A stretch of 64,000 nt of DNA from Amylostereum areolatum (GCA_012932865.1 SAXG01000133.1:1-64000); one strand, 5' to 3'. Numbered from the stretch's first letter, positions 10,988 to 21,971 are shown. Translations and numbers: made by a program. Notes: generated by a model from the letters alone, not told the origin.

Positions 10988-13182
10988 ATGTCCAAGAGGG
11001 AGTTGGGAACTCTCGCTGCCGTCGATGTCGATGCTCCGCGCGCTAAACGGCGGAAAGAAGTCACGGACGAGAAGCTTGCGGCATCCTCACCCACGCAAAG
11101 CGTTGTGCCCAAGACCGAGAACGGGGTGCAAATGGTGGAAGAAGAAATGGATGATGAGGCCAAATTGGATGCGGTGCGGGAACAAGGGATGGAGCTATAT
11201 TCCAAAGTCAAGGACGCGGTTAGTTCAGAGTGCGTGACCGTCTCTTCTACGGCCAACCGCGATGATGCTCACCTCTACCTCACACAAAGTGGACGCAACT
11301 TAGCATTCGACTTCCATCACCTCCCCTCCAAACGACTATATCCCGACTATTATGACAAGATCAAGAACCCGGTAGCCCTTGGACAGGTCAAAACTCGCCT
11401 TTCAGCTAGGGAATACGTGACGCTCAGTGAAGTCCGCGACGATCTCGATCGGTGTTTCAAGAACGCCAAACGCTACAATCAAAAGGATAGTCAGATTTGG
11501 AAGGATGCCAAAACTTTACAGGTGCATGCGTTGTTCTTCATCTCTGTACCACGCTGACATGCGTCCCATCCACCTTCGACATTCACCTTCGTTAGAAACT
11601 AGTCATGACCACTTACATCGAAATGAGTGGTGATAAGCCAGTCGACCCCAAGGAAGGTGGCCAAGACGGGAACGAAGGTACCACGAAGGCACCCTCCACT
11701 GAAGCGGACGAAACGAAAATGATCAAAAGCATGCATCGTCTCCTCACCACTAGGCTTGAGAAGCTTGTCGCCAAAACAGACGAAAAGTGCGTGTCATTCT
11801 TTCCCCTTGTATCCTTCACTAACTCCTCGTACCTAGTGGGAATCTACTGTCCGAGGCATTCATGGTCCTGCCTGACAAGAAAGAGTGGGCCATCTATTAC
11901 AAGACTATCAGCAAGCCTATGTGCTTCGAGAAGATTTCGGTGCGCAAACATCCGTCGCTTGCCTGGGTTGTTGGCTCACCTTGTCAATCCAGAGACACCT
12001 CAAGCGAAAGGAATATCATCTCAACTGTGCAAGGTTCGCTGAAGACGTTGAACTCGTTTTCTCAAATGCAATGCAGTTCAACGAAGATCACACTAGTATC
12101 TGGGAGGCTGCAAAAACTCTTAAGGTGCGTTGTTGCACCATCGTCCCGGCTGTCCTGGCTCAAACCCATTTCAGGAACACTTCCACAAGCTGATGTCAGA
12201 TCTTCCATCCCCTCACAACCTCCCTCAATACGCGCCGGCCAAGGTTTCTTCTGGAAAGATCAAGCTGAAGATACCAGGTGCTCAGCCTTCGACGGACCCT
12301 AAGAAATCTCCGGTATTACCCTCTTCACCCTTGATGTTGAAGTTGAATGCTCCTGCCCAACCCCTGGCTTCTTCTTCTACCCTCCCTATCGCGCGCAATT
12401 CTACCGCGACACCTGTAGCAGCCGCAGTCCCTGCTTCATCCACACCCCAACCGGCAACCCAGACGCACTATCCATCCGCAACCTATGGCCAGAATTTGTC
12501 AACGCAGAACTCTCATTATCCTAATGCCATATATTCCCAATCGCCGGCGATACGACTTGCTACAGCTGAACGTTCTGCCAGTGCTGTTCCCGTGGAGCAC
12601 GCGGTCACTCCTGCGACTTCAAATTCCCATTCCACGTCGCAGTCTCCCGCCCCTTCGTCGGCGCAACATCCTCTGAAATCTGTAACGTTGACGGTTCAGC
12701 CCGCAGAGCGTCGTCTCCATCTTGATCATGGTGATGGAGTCAAGACGTGGGTTTTGCGACTCGGTCCAGGAGAACATTCCGTGCGCGTCTGCGATATAAC
12801 GTACCTTGGGCTGGAGAGGGAGGAAAGCAGCGACGAAGATGAGGAGGGACAGGAAGAGGAGGAAGATAGCGACGTGGAGATGGAGAACCCAGAGCCAAAG
12901 AGAGGCAAGGGTAAGGGCAGGGGCCGTGGAAGGGGTAGGGGTAGGGGTAGGGGTCGAGGACGTCGTGCGGTGGGCACAGTTAGAATCAAGGACGGCGTCA
13001 AACTTCCGCCCAAGAAGCCTTTACCGCAGACTCATGTCAAGTTCAACCGTGTCGATATCCCACCACAGGAGGATGATGACGAGGATGCCTGGTTGATACA
13101 GGCTCCTGTGGGCTCTCACGTTTTGGAAGTAGGCGAGAAAGGAGGTGCGATGTGGAAGGTGTTTGTAACTCGGATCGCTTAA
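10988..13182 (+). CDS. Tandem-bromodomain protein, RSC4/polybromo-like chromatin remodeler subunit
   Basis: This is probably a subunit of an RSC-type SWI/SNF complex that reads acetylated histones in the nucleus. Bromodomain 1 includes FHHLPSKRLYPDYYDKIKNP and RCFKNAKRYNQKDSQIWKDA (asparagine in the acetyl-lysine position). Bromodomain 2 includes MVLPDKKEWAIYYKTISKP and VELVFSNAMQFNEDHTSIWE. Introns include 11522-11595, one after AKTDEK near 11788, one after FEKIS near 11940, and one after AKTLK near 12124, all short with GTGCRT donors. A Pro/Ser/Ala-rich linker follows, then an acidic tract (SSDEDEEGQEEEEDSDVEME) and a GRGRGR run, ending in a conserved-looking tail (PQTHVKFNRVDIPPQ) with a stop at 13180-13182. 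The start at 10988 (MSKRELG) is preferred over an in-frame ATG at 10877 because the CACGTG box lies between them. Confidence 0.85.
12932..12953 (+). repeat. Perfect GGGGTA repeat, G-quadruplex-capable, inside the bromodomain gene
   Basis: Four GGGG runs are separated by exactly TA on the coding strand. They encode part of a Gly-Arg repeat. The arrangement meets the usual G-quadruplex pattern of four G-tracts with short loops. Confidence 0.7.
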
Positions 13183-13437
13183 CGGACAGTGGTTTATGTT
13201 TCCTTCCGGGTCTTCTTGGACCCTCCTTATTATCTCCTCTTCGTTTCAGTCGTCGTGCATTGTTTGTGTTATCGTTTGCTATCGTTTTCTTGTAACTTTA
13301 TCCTTCCCCCCTATTGGATCACACGACATATACCTGTGACACTCACTATATCCACGTCCATCCAGAAGAGTACAACAGTCCTTACAATCCCTTGTCCATT
13401 CGACACCAAACGTAAGTACACCAGTAATACCTTCTCG

Positions 13438-15396
13438 TTATGATATTGCCTCCCCTGATCGCCATTTTCCAACTCTATCAGCTAGTGGTTCGTCCTCATC
13501 CTCTTCCGATCCACTTGCGCTAGGCGGCTGGGGTATATAACGCCGATAATGACCGTCTTCTGCGCCCCGAGTCTCGATATACCGCCGGAGAACCTCGTCT
13601 CGATCTATAGGGGCAACTTCGTATCCTTCTGAACCCCGTCGTACTCTTCCCCCCCAACGTTCTATGACATCGTCCTCTTCAGATGAGGAGGGCATGGAGT
13701 CGTGGTCGTGAGAAGTGTCGCCAGGTTCACGATAGTTCGGGTGCCACGGGGGAACGGTGGAGACACCTCGGTCTGGACGTCGTCGCCGAGGGATAGAAGC
13801 ACGCATATGAGCGTTGGAAGGCTCGAGTGCGGGGTTGGGTGCTCCATTCTCATACGTCCACGGACTGTCTGGCAACCGAAACTCGTGTTGAGATGCCGTA
13901 GGATCGCGTGGAGGCCACTGTTCCTGAGCCTCGATCCCTAAAAATGCGATTCGTAAACTCTCATGGCAGGAAGTAACAAGACAAAAAGTGAGACGGCTAG
14001 GACGGGTGGGGTAAGCTCTCACACCAGGAAGGAACTGGGATAGCCCACCTGTAGCAGGCCGTTTTCTTGTATTATGGCTCGTAGGAGAACCCGCCAATAT
14101 CATGTGTCGACAGCGCGATCCACTTACCGTCGCCTGCAGCCAGCCCATATCGCAAACCGGTGCCCGGGGGGACGGTCGGGCAGCACCACATGAGAGGATT
14201 TGTGCCGAGCACAGATTCAATATTGCGCCTGGCTCCGAGATTCTAGATTTAAGTTAATATGGCGGACGCAATGCCGGCGCGGAAGCTCGCACATAGGGAA
14301 ATTTGATCTATAGACAAACACATGAGCACGACACCGTTGTATCTGGGGCCGAAACGTACTTCGCGAATCTTTCCCCGGCGAACAAGGGTGGCCACCTTAT
14401 CCTTTTCCCACCCTTCGATCGTGGTGGAGTTTCCTAGCAAGCAGTAGAAGTGGTATAGACTGCCCCGACAGTCAATACATAGATATCTTTTAGGCTGCTA
14501 AAAACTAACCTGAAGCCTCCAACCATGACCAAGACCGGGATACAAGTAACAAAGTTGAAAATTATAAATATAAACTCGGTAGTGTCGGGACCGTCCTAAG
14601 CTGTCGTTAGATAGATGTACGGGGAGCGACCGAAGAGTATCGTACCCAATAGTTTGTCTTCATGGAATCCAACACACGCCGAGTAAGCATGACAGCGTGG
14701 TAAGTGCATGCCACGTCAACATAGAAGAGGAAGCGAATGAAATGGCCATAGTTATAATGGCCAACGCAGTTATTCACCCAAGGGCAGTGGTGATCTTCCA
14801 GGCGAAGAGTAAGCAAAGATGAGGACATATAAACATTTTACGCACCCATACGTAACACACATCTAGGTGAGGGTCAGGCATCAGTCTGCAGCGAGTTGGG
14901 GTGTTATAGGGTGTATCCTACGCACCGTTTGCACTCCTTGCAGTGATGTGACCGTGGTGGCTTATACCGGTTGCAGGTACGACAAAACCTCAGTCCTCCA
15001 GTTCTTTTAACCTCATATCCATCATGAGAGCGAACGTCGGGTGCCTATAAGCGCAGCATTTAGCGCAAGTCCAGGACGGAAGTCGCGGGGGGGGGGGGGG
15101 GGGGGGGTGGTTATGTACCCAGTTGACGGGAACGTGGCCGGGATCGGTGACAACACATAGCCAGTAGTTCCAAAATAGCAGGCCAACAAGAACGCTAGGC
15201 AAGGGGGAAACATGGGAATCGAATTGGACACGAAACGACGTGTGACTTACTTGAAGGGTACGAGGAGGGTGAGAAGAGGAATGGAGAGCGCACGGCCGTA
15301 CCATGGCCAAATCACAAAAATTTGAACAGAGTATGCTATGAAGGTGATGAGAGATACGGTGAGGCCCACGACGATACGACCAAGGATGCGACCCAT
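13438..15396 (-). CDS. DHHC palmitoyltransferase, Pfa4-like
   Basis: DHHC enzymes transfer palmitate to cysteines of membrane proteins at the ER or Golgi. The start codon 15394-15396 gives [19 protein letters not shown], two N-terminal membrane helices (second [15 protein letters not shown]), then the cysteine-rich domain [20 protein letters not shown]. The core [20 protein letters not shown] is assembled across a 17-nt exon (14846-14862) with flanking introns 14795-14845 and 14863-14925. Helices 3 and 4 follow ([37 protein letters not shown]), then [16 protein letters not shown] 15-nt exon (14293-14307) encodes IKFPY between introns 14243-14292 and 14308-14359. A 190-nt intron (13938-14127) precedes a proline- and acid-rich cytosolic tail. 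DHHC is intact, so activity is expected. Pfa4 assignment rests on the tail motifs [13 protein letters not shown] and WPPRDP. Confidence 0.88.
15087..15107. repeat. 21-nt homopolymer (G on +, C on the gene strand)
   Basis: An unbroken run of 21 G lies inside an intron of the palmitoyltransferase gene, about 12 nt downstream of that intron's 5' splice site on the gene strand. True length is uncertain because homopolymers are often miscounted. Confidence 0.85.
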
Positions 15397-15577
15397 GGTC
15401 GATGTTAGACTGAAGAAATTCGGTGCCCGCGTCGGACGGTGGTGAGGATACTTATGGGATGGACAAAGATGGACAGTCAGCGCACCGCGTCTGAATCAAT
15501 TTCGCCCGGCCCCGCCAGACATCCCGACCAGCGCCTTCCTCCCAACCTCAACCTTGCTTTGTTGCCCCCGACAGACA

Positions 15578-16633
15578 ATGCTTCGTCGCGCACAGAACAG
15601 CTTCGTTCGCCGTGTCGGCAATGGACACTTCTCCTCCTCCGCTGCTCCTGGTGAGAATGCCCAGGTTGCTAAAGTTACCCCGGCCGCCAGTCCTTTCTCT
15701 AAGTTCAGGAGTCTCAGGCCTACCAGCTTTGGGGGTGTCTCCATAGGCATGTACTGTTTCTTCAATGCGCTGTTCACTCCACTTATCTTTTTGCACAGAT
15801 AAACCTCCCGTCCTGGCCCAATTCTCCTCTTCGGGCAACCAGCAGGCCGCTCCTGGTATGCTGCGTTTATTCCTCCTTCACATACATTGTATCTGACTTT
15901 TCGTCATTTACCAGTGCAACGGACGTCATCGTCTACAGACGATGCTCGTGCGACTTCGCGAGCTGCTCCCCGCGGTAGTCGTCGGACGGACTTGGGCTGG
16001 AGCGACGGCCTGTCACGTAGCTTTGCTGGACGCATGCAAGTGCGCCAGCAAACTGGCACTCTCCTTCCTCCAACGCCTCCAGGGGAGGATCGTTCTCAGC
16101 AAGACAGGAGGCAGCCTCGCGGACCCACGAGTGCCACGGCTCACGGAAACGGCCCTGTAGACCGTGCTCAGCGTCCGTCTCGTGGTGCTAATCAGCAGCA
16201 GGGCGCTCGGGCGGGATCAACGGGGGCGGATTCGCGTCAGTCTTCACCCAAGCGAGCGAGACAGGATACCGCCCGCTCACCCGTCAAATCCGCCGTTACA
16301 GAGGCATTCAAGCTCCAAATGTCTACGCGCGAGAGCACCGACCTCAATATGCTCTTCAAAGCTTCCGCGGCACCAACGTTTACCCAAGGTCGTCGAGTAC
16401 CAGCTTTCCAACTTGTTGATTCGCGCATCTGGACTACCCTTGAGCGCAAGGGGGGCGATTATTCCCGTCACGTTCCCCGCTACGTGTCTGGTAAAAGCCT
16501 GCTTCGACCCATGCGCTACGCTCGATTCGTGTTAGGCACCAGGAAGGACTTGGAGGTCGAGCGTAAGCAGAAGACCATGCAGATCATTGCTGGATTTGCT
16601 GGTCGCCGTCCTCAAGGCGAGGTCAGGGCGTGA
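15578..16633 (+). CDS. Putative mitochondrial protein of unknown function
   Basis: I do not recognise the family. The start at 15578 gives MLRRAQNSFVRRVGNGHFSS, an Arg-rich, acid-free amphipathic N-terminus typical of a mitochondrial targeting peptide. Two introns are inferred: one beginning near 15734 and ending at the CAG before 15800, and one from about 15858 to the CAG near 15913. They join the frame through DKPPVLAQFSSS and VQRTSSSTDDARATSR. A long disordered Arg/Gln/Ser-rich middle is followed by a compact C-terminal block that looks folded (DLNMLFKASAAPTFTQGRRV, VDSRIWTTLERKGG, RPMRYARFVLGTRKDLEVER), ending at 16633. A mitochondrial ribosomal or assembly factor is conceivable, but nothing seen proves it. 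The gene is divergent from the palmitoyltransferase over about 180 bp. Confidence 0.6.
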
Positions 16634-16776
16634 GGGATGGTGCATGGTGGACAGTGTCCTTAGGCATCCACGTACAGTACCACTCACAAATACTCATCAA
16701 ATAATGATAGACCCTATAACAATGTCGTAAAGAACAAGAACATACAATAAGATAAACACGTAGGAGCAAGGCTCAA

Positions 16777-18620
16777 TCAAGCGACCTTCTCGTCCATGAT
16801 CTCGCCATCCACCACCACCACATCGTCCACTGCCACGTCTGACTTGGCACATGTCACCGAGGAATCTTCAGGATCCCCCTGCTCGTTTTGCAACCGTAAA
16901 CTGTCCGGCACCGCCCACGCGGGAATTTCGAACTCCAAGTTTTCTGGCATTTCCGGTACCTTCACGCCAAACGCATTTGTGCCCCGCGGCGGTTTGAATG
17001 CATTCATACTGCGTTGAGCGTGAATATAAAGGTCCGACTTTTTCCAAGCATCGGGATCGAATACTGGCGCCACGGTGTCAACAGAAGTGAGACGGCGGCG
17101 CTTGCGAGGAAAAGGTGTAGCCGATTGTTCTGGTGTCATGGGGAGACGAGGGCCTGGCATGTAAGTACCATTTGCATTGCGAGGACGAGGGCCAAGAAAT
17201 GGTGCAGAAGCAGATTGATCATCGAGATCTAACACCAAGGGTGAAGGGATCGGCGCAGATAGACGTGGGCGTTTTCTTGAGATTGACTTTGTGGCCGCAG
17301 ACTTGGTCGTTGCACCGCGCCACTTTATTCGAAGTTTTAAACTTTCCTGTACAGGAGGATACAGCTTTGATTTCTTCGTTGTTTTGGCTGGGACCGCAAC
17401 AATGTCCGAGTCGTCTGCGAGCTCGTCTTCTTCTTCGTCTTCGTCTTCGCCGTCTTCGTCTTCGTCATCCTCGTCGTCTTCATCGCCGTCCTCGTCGATG
17501 GTGACTTCCTGCTCTTCTTCCTTTTCGTCAGCATCCTCCTCTGTTCCTTCGTCCGACTCTCGTCCTCGCATTTGAAGGACTCCGGGCTTCTGGGAGGACT
17601 TGAGCGCCTGAGGCGGCTTTGACAGCGCAGAAGTGGAGGTGCTTTGATGTCGCGGGGTACCTTCTTGCGTCCTCTTTGGATCAGGGTCCGGATTGAGCAA
17701 AAGACGATAGCGCCCCTCCAACGACTCAGCGACTTCGAGCATTTGCTCTTTTCGTCCTCTCTCCTTCAAGCAAGGCAGGTGAGTCCAGCCCGTCGATAGA
17801 GGGCACTGAACTCGGTATTTGTGTGGGAGCAGTATCGTTGAAGGTGGAGGCAGGGACAACCATGAATGCAGACGGATCCATGGAACGTAGTTGGTCTATG
17901 CGCTCCTTGAGCTTGTAGTGCTCGTAAGTGAGCTTCTCCTTTTCGCGTAGCCGCTGTCGTTTTTCAAACGTCTCATACTTGCGATGACGTTTCTCATATG
18001 CGGCATCTGATGTGTCTGCGCCATCCTGCCATCCAGAGCATGAGCGTCAGAGTAGCGGATATGGTGGAGACCCCATATTTGTCTGGAGATATACACACCT
18101 CTTCACTTGCTCGTGCACGAAACCTTCCACCCACCGCGGCGTGCTCGTCTAGAGGAGTGAAGTCGGGTGTCTGGATGATGGACTGTTCGCGATAGGCCTT
18201 CAGAACCTCGGGTTTATCGAAGTAGCGGTCATAAGCCACAGTGTTTATGGCTAGCTTGAGAGGAACACCCGTAGACGATTCTGGCACATGTGCAGGGCTC
18301 GTTGCGAGCAGGAACCTTGTTGAGGTCGGTATCAATGGGTCAGACTCGTCTACGTATGTCCCCGCCCAAGAAAACGTTAGTAGACAGAGCATAGTTCGCA
18401 GGATATTAAACGCACGTTTCCGTTTTATAGTCTCCAAGATCATGATATCTGCGTCGCTGTTTCCGACACCCGCACCTCCTCTCCGCGAACGCGCAGGGAG
18501 GATACGTCGCCGGGTCTGCATGGTGGTTGTCATAGCAGGTGGGAGAGCAGATAGGGACGGTCCAGCAACCGGTTCGCTGGAGGACTCAGCCTCTACACCA
18601 GTCTGTTTCTTCCGCGGCAT
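16777..18620 (-). CDS. Acidic nuclear protein with basic coiled coil (chromatin-associated?)
   Basis: The start at 18620 gives MPRKKQTGVEAESSS. After an intron ending near 18354 comes the compact segment KLAINTVAYDRYFDKPEVL. After a second intron (ending near 18030) comes a strongly charged helix, YEKRHRKYETFEKRQRLREK then EHYKLKERIDQLRSMDPSAF, then GRYRLLLNPDPDPK. The C-terminal half has a long Asp/Glu tract, several basic nuclear-localisation-like clusters (SRKRPRL, FPRKRRRL) and an IPAWAVPDSLRLQ tail, with a stop at 16777. The helix resembles the Sas4-type segment of histone acetyltransferase subunits, but I am not sure of that. Joining SAF M to ERGRKEQM needs either a weak GTTGTC donor near 17870 or a 1-nt indel. 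Confidence 0.6.
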
Positions 18621-18954
18621 GGATGAACAAGTTGACGAGGTCGCGTCGGTACGTATCTTGCCTTATACGGAACGTAGGATCGGCAAGAATGGAGCTGCAG
18701 CACGTAGTCGGGTTGCCACAGAGAAAATAGGAGCGGTAACGCAGCGAAGATTGAGCTTCAGGAAGGAGGGGGAAAGGGGATGATGTGACGCTGCGGTGCG
18801 CTGGACAACGAAAAACTCTGAATCTGGCAAACGCGTCTTGGTTCAAGCCCCCTTCTAACCGTGTGAACTGTGGCGCGCTTCATTTCGTAGTCCAGCAACA
18901 AACGTAGTTTGTAAAGCTACATGATGATTACAACAGTTGTAGCAACAGGAAACA

Positions 18955-20812
18955 CTATCCCCCGTGCCCGTTCTGATTATCACCATTCTGGCTTTGGCCA
19001 CTCTGTCCGTTGGAGTGAGCTGAACCGTCCCAATTCGAGTACCACCCAGGCTGTCCATATTGGGGAAGGTTTTGCTGCATGAATCCCATACCCAACCCAA
19101 ACTGCGACGCAAACCGAGGGTTGATGTGGGGTTGAACGAACTGGTGGGGCTGAGGAGCGTAGGGCAAGTGCCCCGAGGGTTGCCCTTGATATTGGTCGTA
19201 GGTCCACGAGCCAACATTGCCTGAATGCTGCTCTGAGGCTCCTGGACCGTGACCGTCATCGTACTGCCCAGTCGCGCGAGCAATGGCCATTGACGTTGGA
19301 GACATGGCACGCGAAAAAGAAGCGCCACCTTCCAATTTTTGTGAGCGAGGCCCAGACGTCCAACCATGTCGCTCTCCACCACGTTCGCGTCGCCCACCCC
19401 GTCCGCTGGTACCACGAGCCCCGCGTGAGCCACCACCCCCACGGTCGAAACGTCTCCCTCCCCCTCTGGCTCGGCCCCGGTCGTATTCACCAGGATATCG
19501 GCTGGGGGTACGTTCAACAGATACCGACGGTGTACCCAACGGTTCGACTTGGCCTGCGCTGCCGATATTGACGTTGTAATCGTTGGAATAAGGATCGTCA
19601 TACGGAACGGGAGGGGGGCGAGAGGGACCGGCTGCGAAATCAACGTCATAGGGCCCGTGTGCATCGTATGGATTTGAGCCATAGAGGACGTCAGCAGATA
19701 TCCCTTGGTCTTGATATGATGACGGTGCCGGCGTCGAACGTGCAGAAAATGATGATGGTTCCCGAGACCCTTGCCTCCTACGCGACTGAAGTCAGAAACG
19801 ATGGATCTCTAGGGAGACGCAAACAGACCTCTGCTTCAGCCTCGCTTTATGCGCCGCTTCCTCATCATCATCGGAAAACTCTAGCTCGTATTCGGCGGGT
19901 TCCTCGTCGTGGACATTGCTAGCATCGCTGCCCTTGAACCTTTTGATTTCGTTGAGGAACACGAAATTGCTCCACGCAGGAACATGGAACACATCGCGGC
20001 CGACTTGTATGTTCTCCGTGTGGAGAGGATACTTCTCGCCAAATTTGATCTGGTACATTGGTTGATAGGTTGGTCCGAATGTTTCGTACACCTGCATCGC
20101 AATTGAGTTGAATGAAGTGCAGAGGAACGGGCACTATACGCACGTATCCCAGTACTTTTCTATCTCCGAAGACGAGGAGGGTATCAGAATCCAGTGCCTT
20201 CTCAGACGCTCGATGCATCGATTCCCCAGCCTCGCCCTTCACGATGACCATGTTGTGCAGAAGGCTCATGACTTGCCCTACCTTTTCCAGACTCTCATTT
20301 GGTCCAACCTCCACAATCTCAGGAATCTTGAAGTCTCCTTCAGGAAGTTCGTTCTTCGTCCGGATGACGGCAGTGGTAGAGGGGCCTCCTTCGCCGTCCT
20401 CCTCGTCCTCATCCTCGTCCTCATGTTGTCGCTTGGCTGCCTTTCGCGTCAGAACGTTGTCATTATCGTCAGAGTCTGATGAAGAGATTGAAGATACATC
20501 TGACGCGGTGTCCGATGGTTCAGAGCTGCACTATTAGAGTGAGAATCCGTGGGTCAACAAAAACTGGATGAAAACCTACGGCTCTTTGTGAGTTCCGGGC
20601 GCGGAATCGTCCTCGTCAATAAGGATTCCTGCTTCGACTTCGTCTTCACTATTGGCCTCGTCACCAGAACTTGCGACGGAGTAGTCATCATGAACAAGGG
20701 CCGAGTCTGTGTGAGATGCGGAAGACGGCGGCTGGGGAATATGGCCAACTATATCTTGTATGAAAAGGAGATCCTGAGGCAATATACTGGGAACCTTGAA
20801 AGAAGGATCCAT
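18955..20812 (-). CDS. NAF1: NAF1, H/ACA snoRNP assembly factor
   Basis: Naf1 escorts Cbf5 to nascent H/ACA snoRNA and telomerase RNA in the nucleoplasm and is later replaced by Gar1. The start at 20812 (MDPSFKVPSILPQDLLFIQD) opens an acidic, disordered N-terminus (SSISSSDSDDNDNV, EDEDEDEEDG). The Gar1/Naf1 core follows: IVEVGPNESLEKVGQVMSLL, DTLLVFGDRKVLGY, an intron, then YETFGPTYQPMYQIKFGEKY and VGRDVFHVPAWSNFVFLNEI. The C-terminal third is Arg-Gly-rich (RARGGGRRFDRGGGGSRGAR) and Gln/Asn/Gly-rich, typical of RNA-binding tails, with a stop at 18955. The order and spacing fit the family. The gene shares a 136-bp promoter with TSF1. Confidence 0.9.
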
Positions 20813-20948
20813 GAAGACAGTGTAACCCAGTAGCTGTGGCGGAGAGAGGAGTGATAACTAAGTTTTGAAAAAACCGACGCGGCGAACGCGACTGGACGCG
20901 TCGAATTATCGTGACGCGTCTTGCCATCAACCGTCACCATAGGTCACC
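20813..20948. promoter_or_regulatory. 136-bp bidirectional promoter of NAF1/TSF1 with paired GACGCGTC boxes
   Basis: Two identical palindromes GACGCGTC lie at 20895-20902 and 20913-20920, 18 bp apart start to start. Each contains ACGCGT, the MCB core recognised by the fungal MBF cell-cycle factor. A third, imperfect copy (gacgcggcgaacgcg) lies just upstream. Both flanking genes serve ribosome or snoRNP production. Confidence 0.55.
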
Positions 20949-21971
20949 ATGCTCAGAGCCACCCGTCTCGCACCTTCTCCTCTTCGCTCTTACTCCACCT
21001 CGACGGAGAAACCCTCCCTCAAACTTGTTGCAGAACTACGAAAGCTCACGGAAGTCTCAATAACCAAGGCTCGTGAGGCGCTAACCGCCAGCAACAACGA
21101 CGTCACCGCCGCTCTCAAGTGGTTGCAAAAGGACCTCGCCGTTTCAGGAGCGAAGAAAGCCGCCAAAGTCCAAGGAAGAACAGCCGGAGAGGGCCTCATC
21201 GGTGTTTCCGTTCTCTCTCATGGGACGGGCTCGCAAAGCTTGACGGGTCACGGCGGAGTGCGCGCTGCAATGATCGAGCTCAACTGTGAAACCGATTTTG
21301 TAGCACGCAACGAGCTATTTGGCCGGCTCGTTGCAGATATCGCGCACACAGCTGCCTTCATCTCAGAGCCCGACGCTGCAGCACCGTCCTATATCAAAGC
21401 CGTCTCGTTAGACCTGCTGAATGGCGCGCCTTTGCTCTCTTCCACTGGCGCGTCTCCCCAATCAACGGTCGGCGACGCGATCCGAGATACAATCGCCAAG
21501 GTTGGAGAGAAGGTCTCGCTACAGAGAGTTGTGTCCGTCGCACGCGATCCTCTGCCCCCAAACCAACCCGGCCTCGGCCTCCGCGTTGCATCTTACACTC
21601 ATGGTGCCGTAAACCTTCCCTCTCAAGGCCGAATAGCCAGCCTCGCGCTTTTGGCTCTCAAGTCCCCTCGCCTTCCCGCTCTTCTTCAAAATGGAACATT
21701 CCGAGAAGATCTGGAGAGGATAGAGCGCTCCTTGGCTCGTCAAATCGTCGGGTTTGATACACGCACGATCCGCCCGCCCCCCGGAGAGTCAGACGAGACT
21801 GCGTTATATGGCCAACCGTTCGCCATGCTGGCCGGGTCGCCGACAGATGACAAAGTGGGGGCTTTCCTGGAGCACTGGGCTCGTGAAAAGGGGCTGGTGG
21901 TTAATACGGAAATCAGCGGATTAGAGGTCCTGGAAATGGAGCGGTGGACCGTTGGCGAGACAACAGCTTGA
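20949..21971 (+). CDS. TSF1: Mitochondrial translation elongation factor Ts
   Basis: EF-Ts regenerates EF-Tu-GTP in the mitochondrial matrix. This single-exon frame of 340 codons starts MLRATRLAPSPLRSYSTST, a mitochondrial presequence. The UBA-like N-domain follows (KLVAELRKLTEVSITKAREA, NNDVTAALKWLQKDLAVSG), with AAKVQGRTAGEGLIGV. The core motif MIELNCETDFVARNELFG and a second EF-Ts subdomain (VGEKVSLQRVVSV, VNLPSQGRIASLALL, LARQIVGFDTRTI) come next, ending EMERWTVGETTA. Length and order match fungal EF-Ts. It is one of the few intronless genes in the window. It is head-to-head with NAF1. Confidence 0.93.
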   Translation: MLRATRLAPSPLRSYSTSTEKPSLKLVAELRKLTEVSITKAREALTASNNDVTAALKWLQKDLAVSGAKKAAKVQGRTAGEGLIGVSVLSHGTGSQSLTGHGGVRAAMIELNCETDFVARNELFGRLVADIAHTAAFISEPDAAAPSYIKAVSLDLLNGAPLLSSTGASPQSTVGDAIRDTIAKVGEKVSLQRVVSVARDPLPPNQPGLGLRVASYTHGAVNLPSQGRIASLALLALKSPRLPALLQNGTFREDLERIERSLARQIVGFDTRTIRPPPGESDETALYGQPFAMLAGSPTDDKVGAFLEHWAREKGLVVNTEISGLEVLEMERWTVGETTA

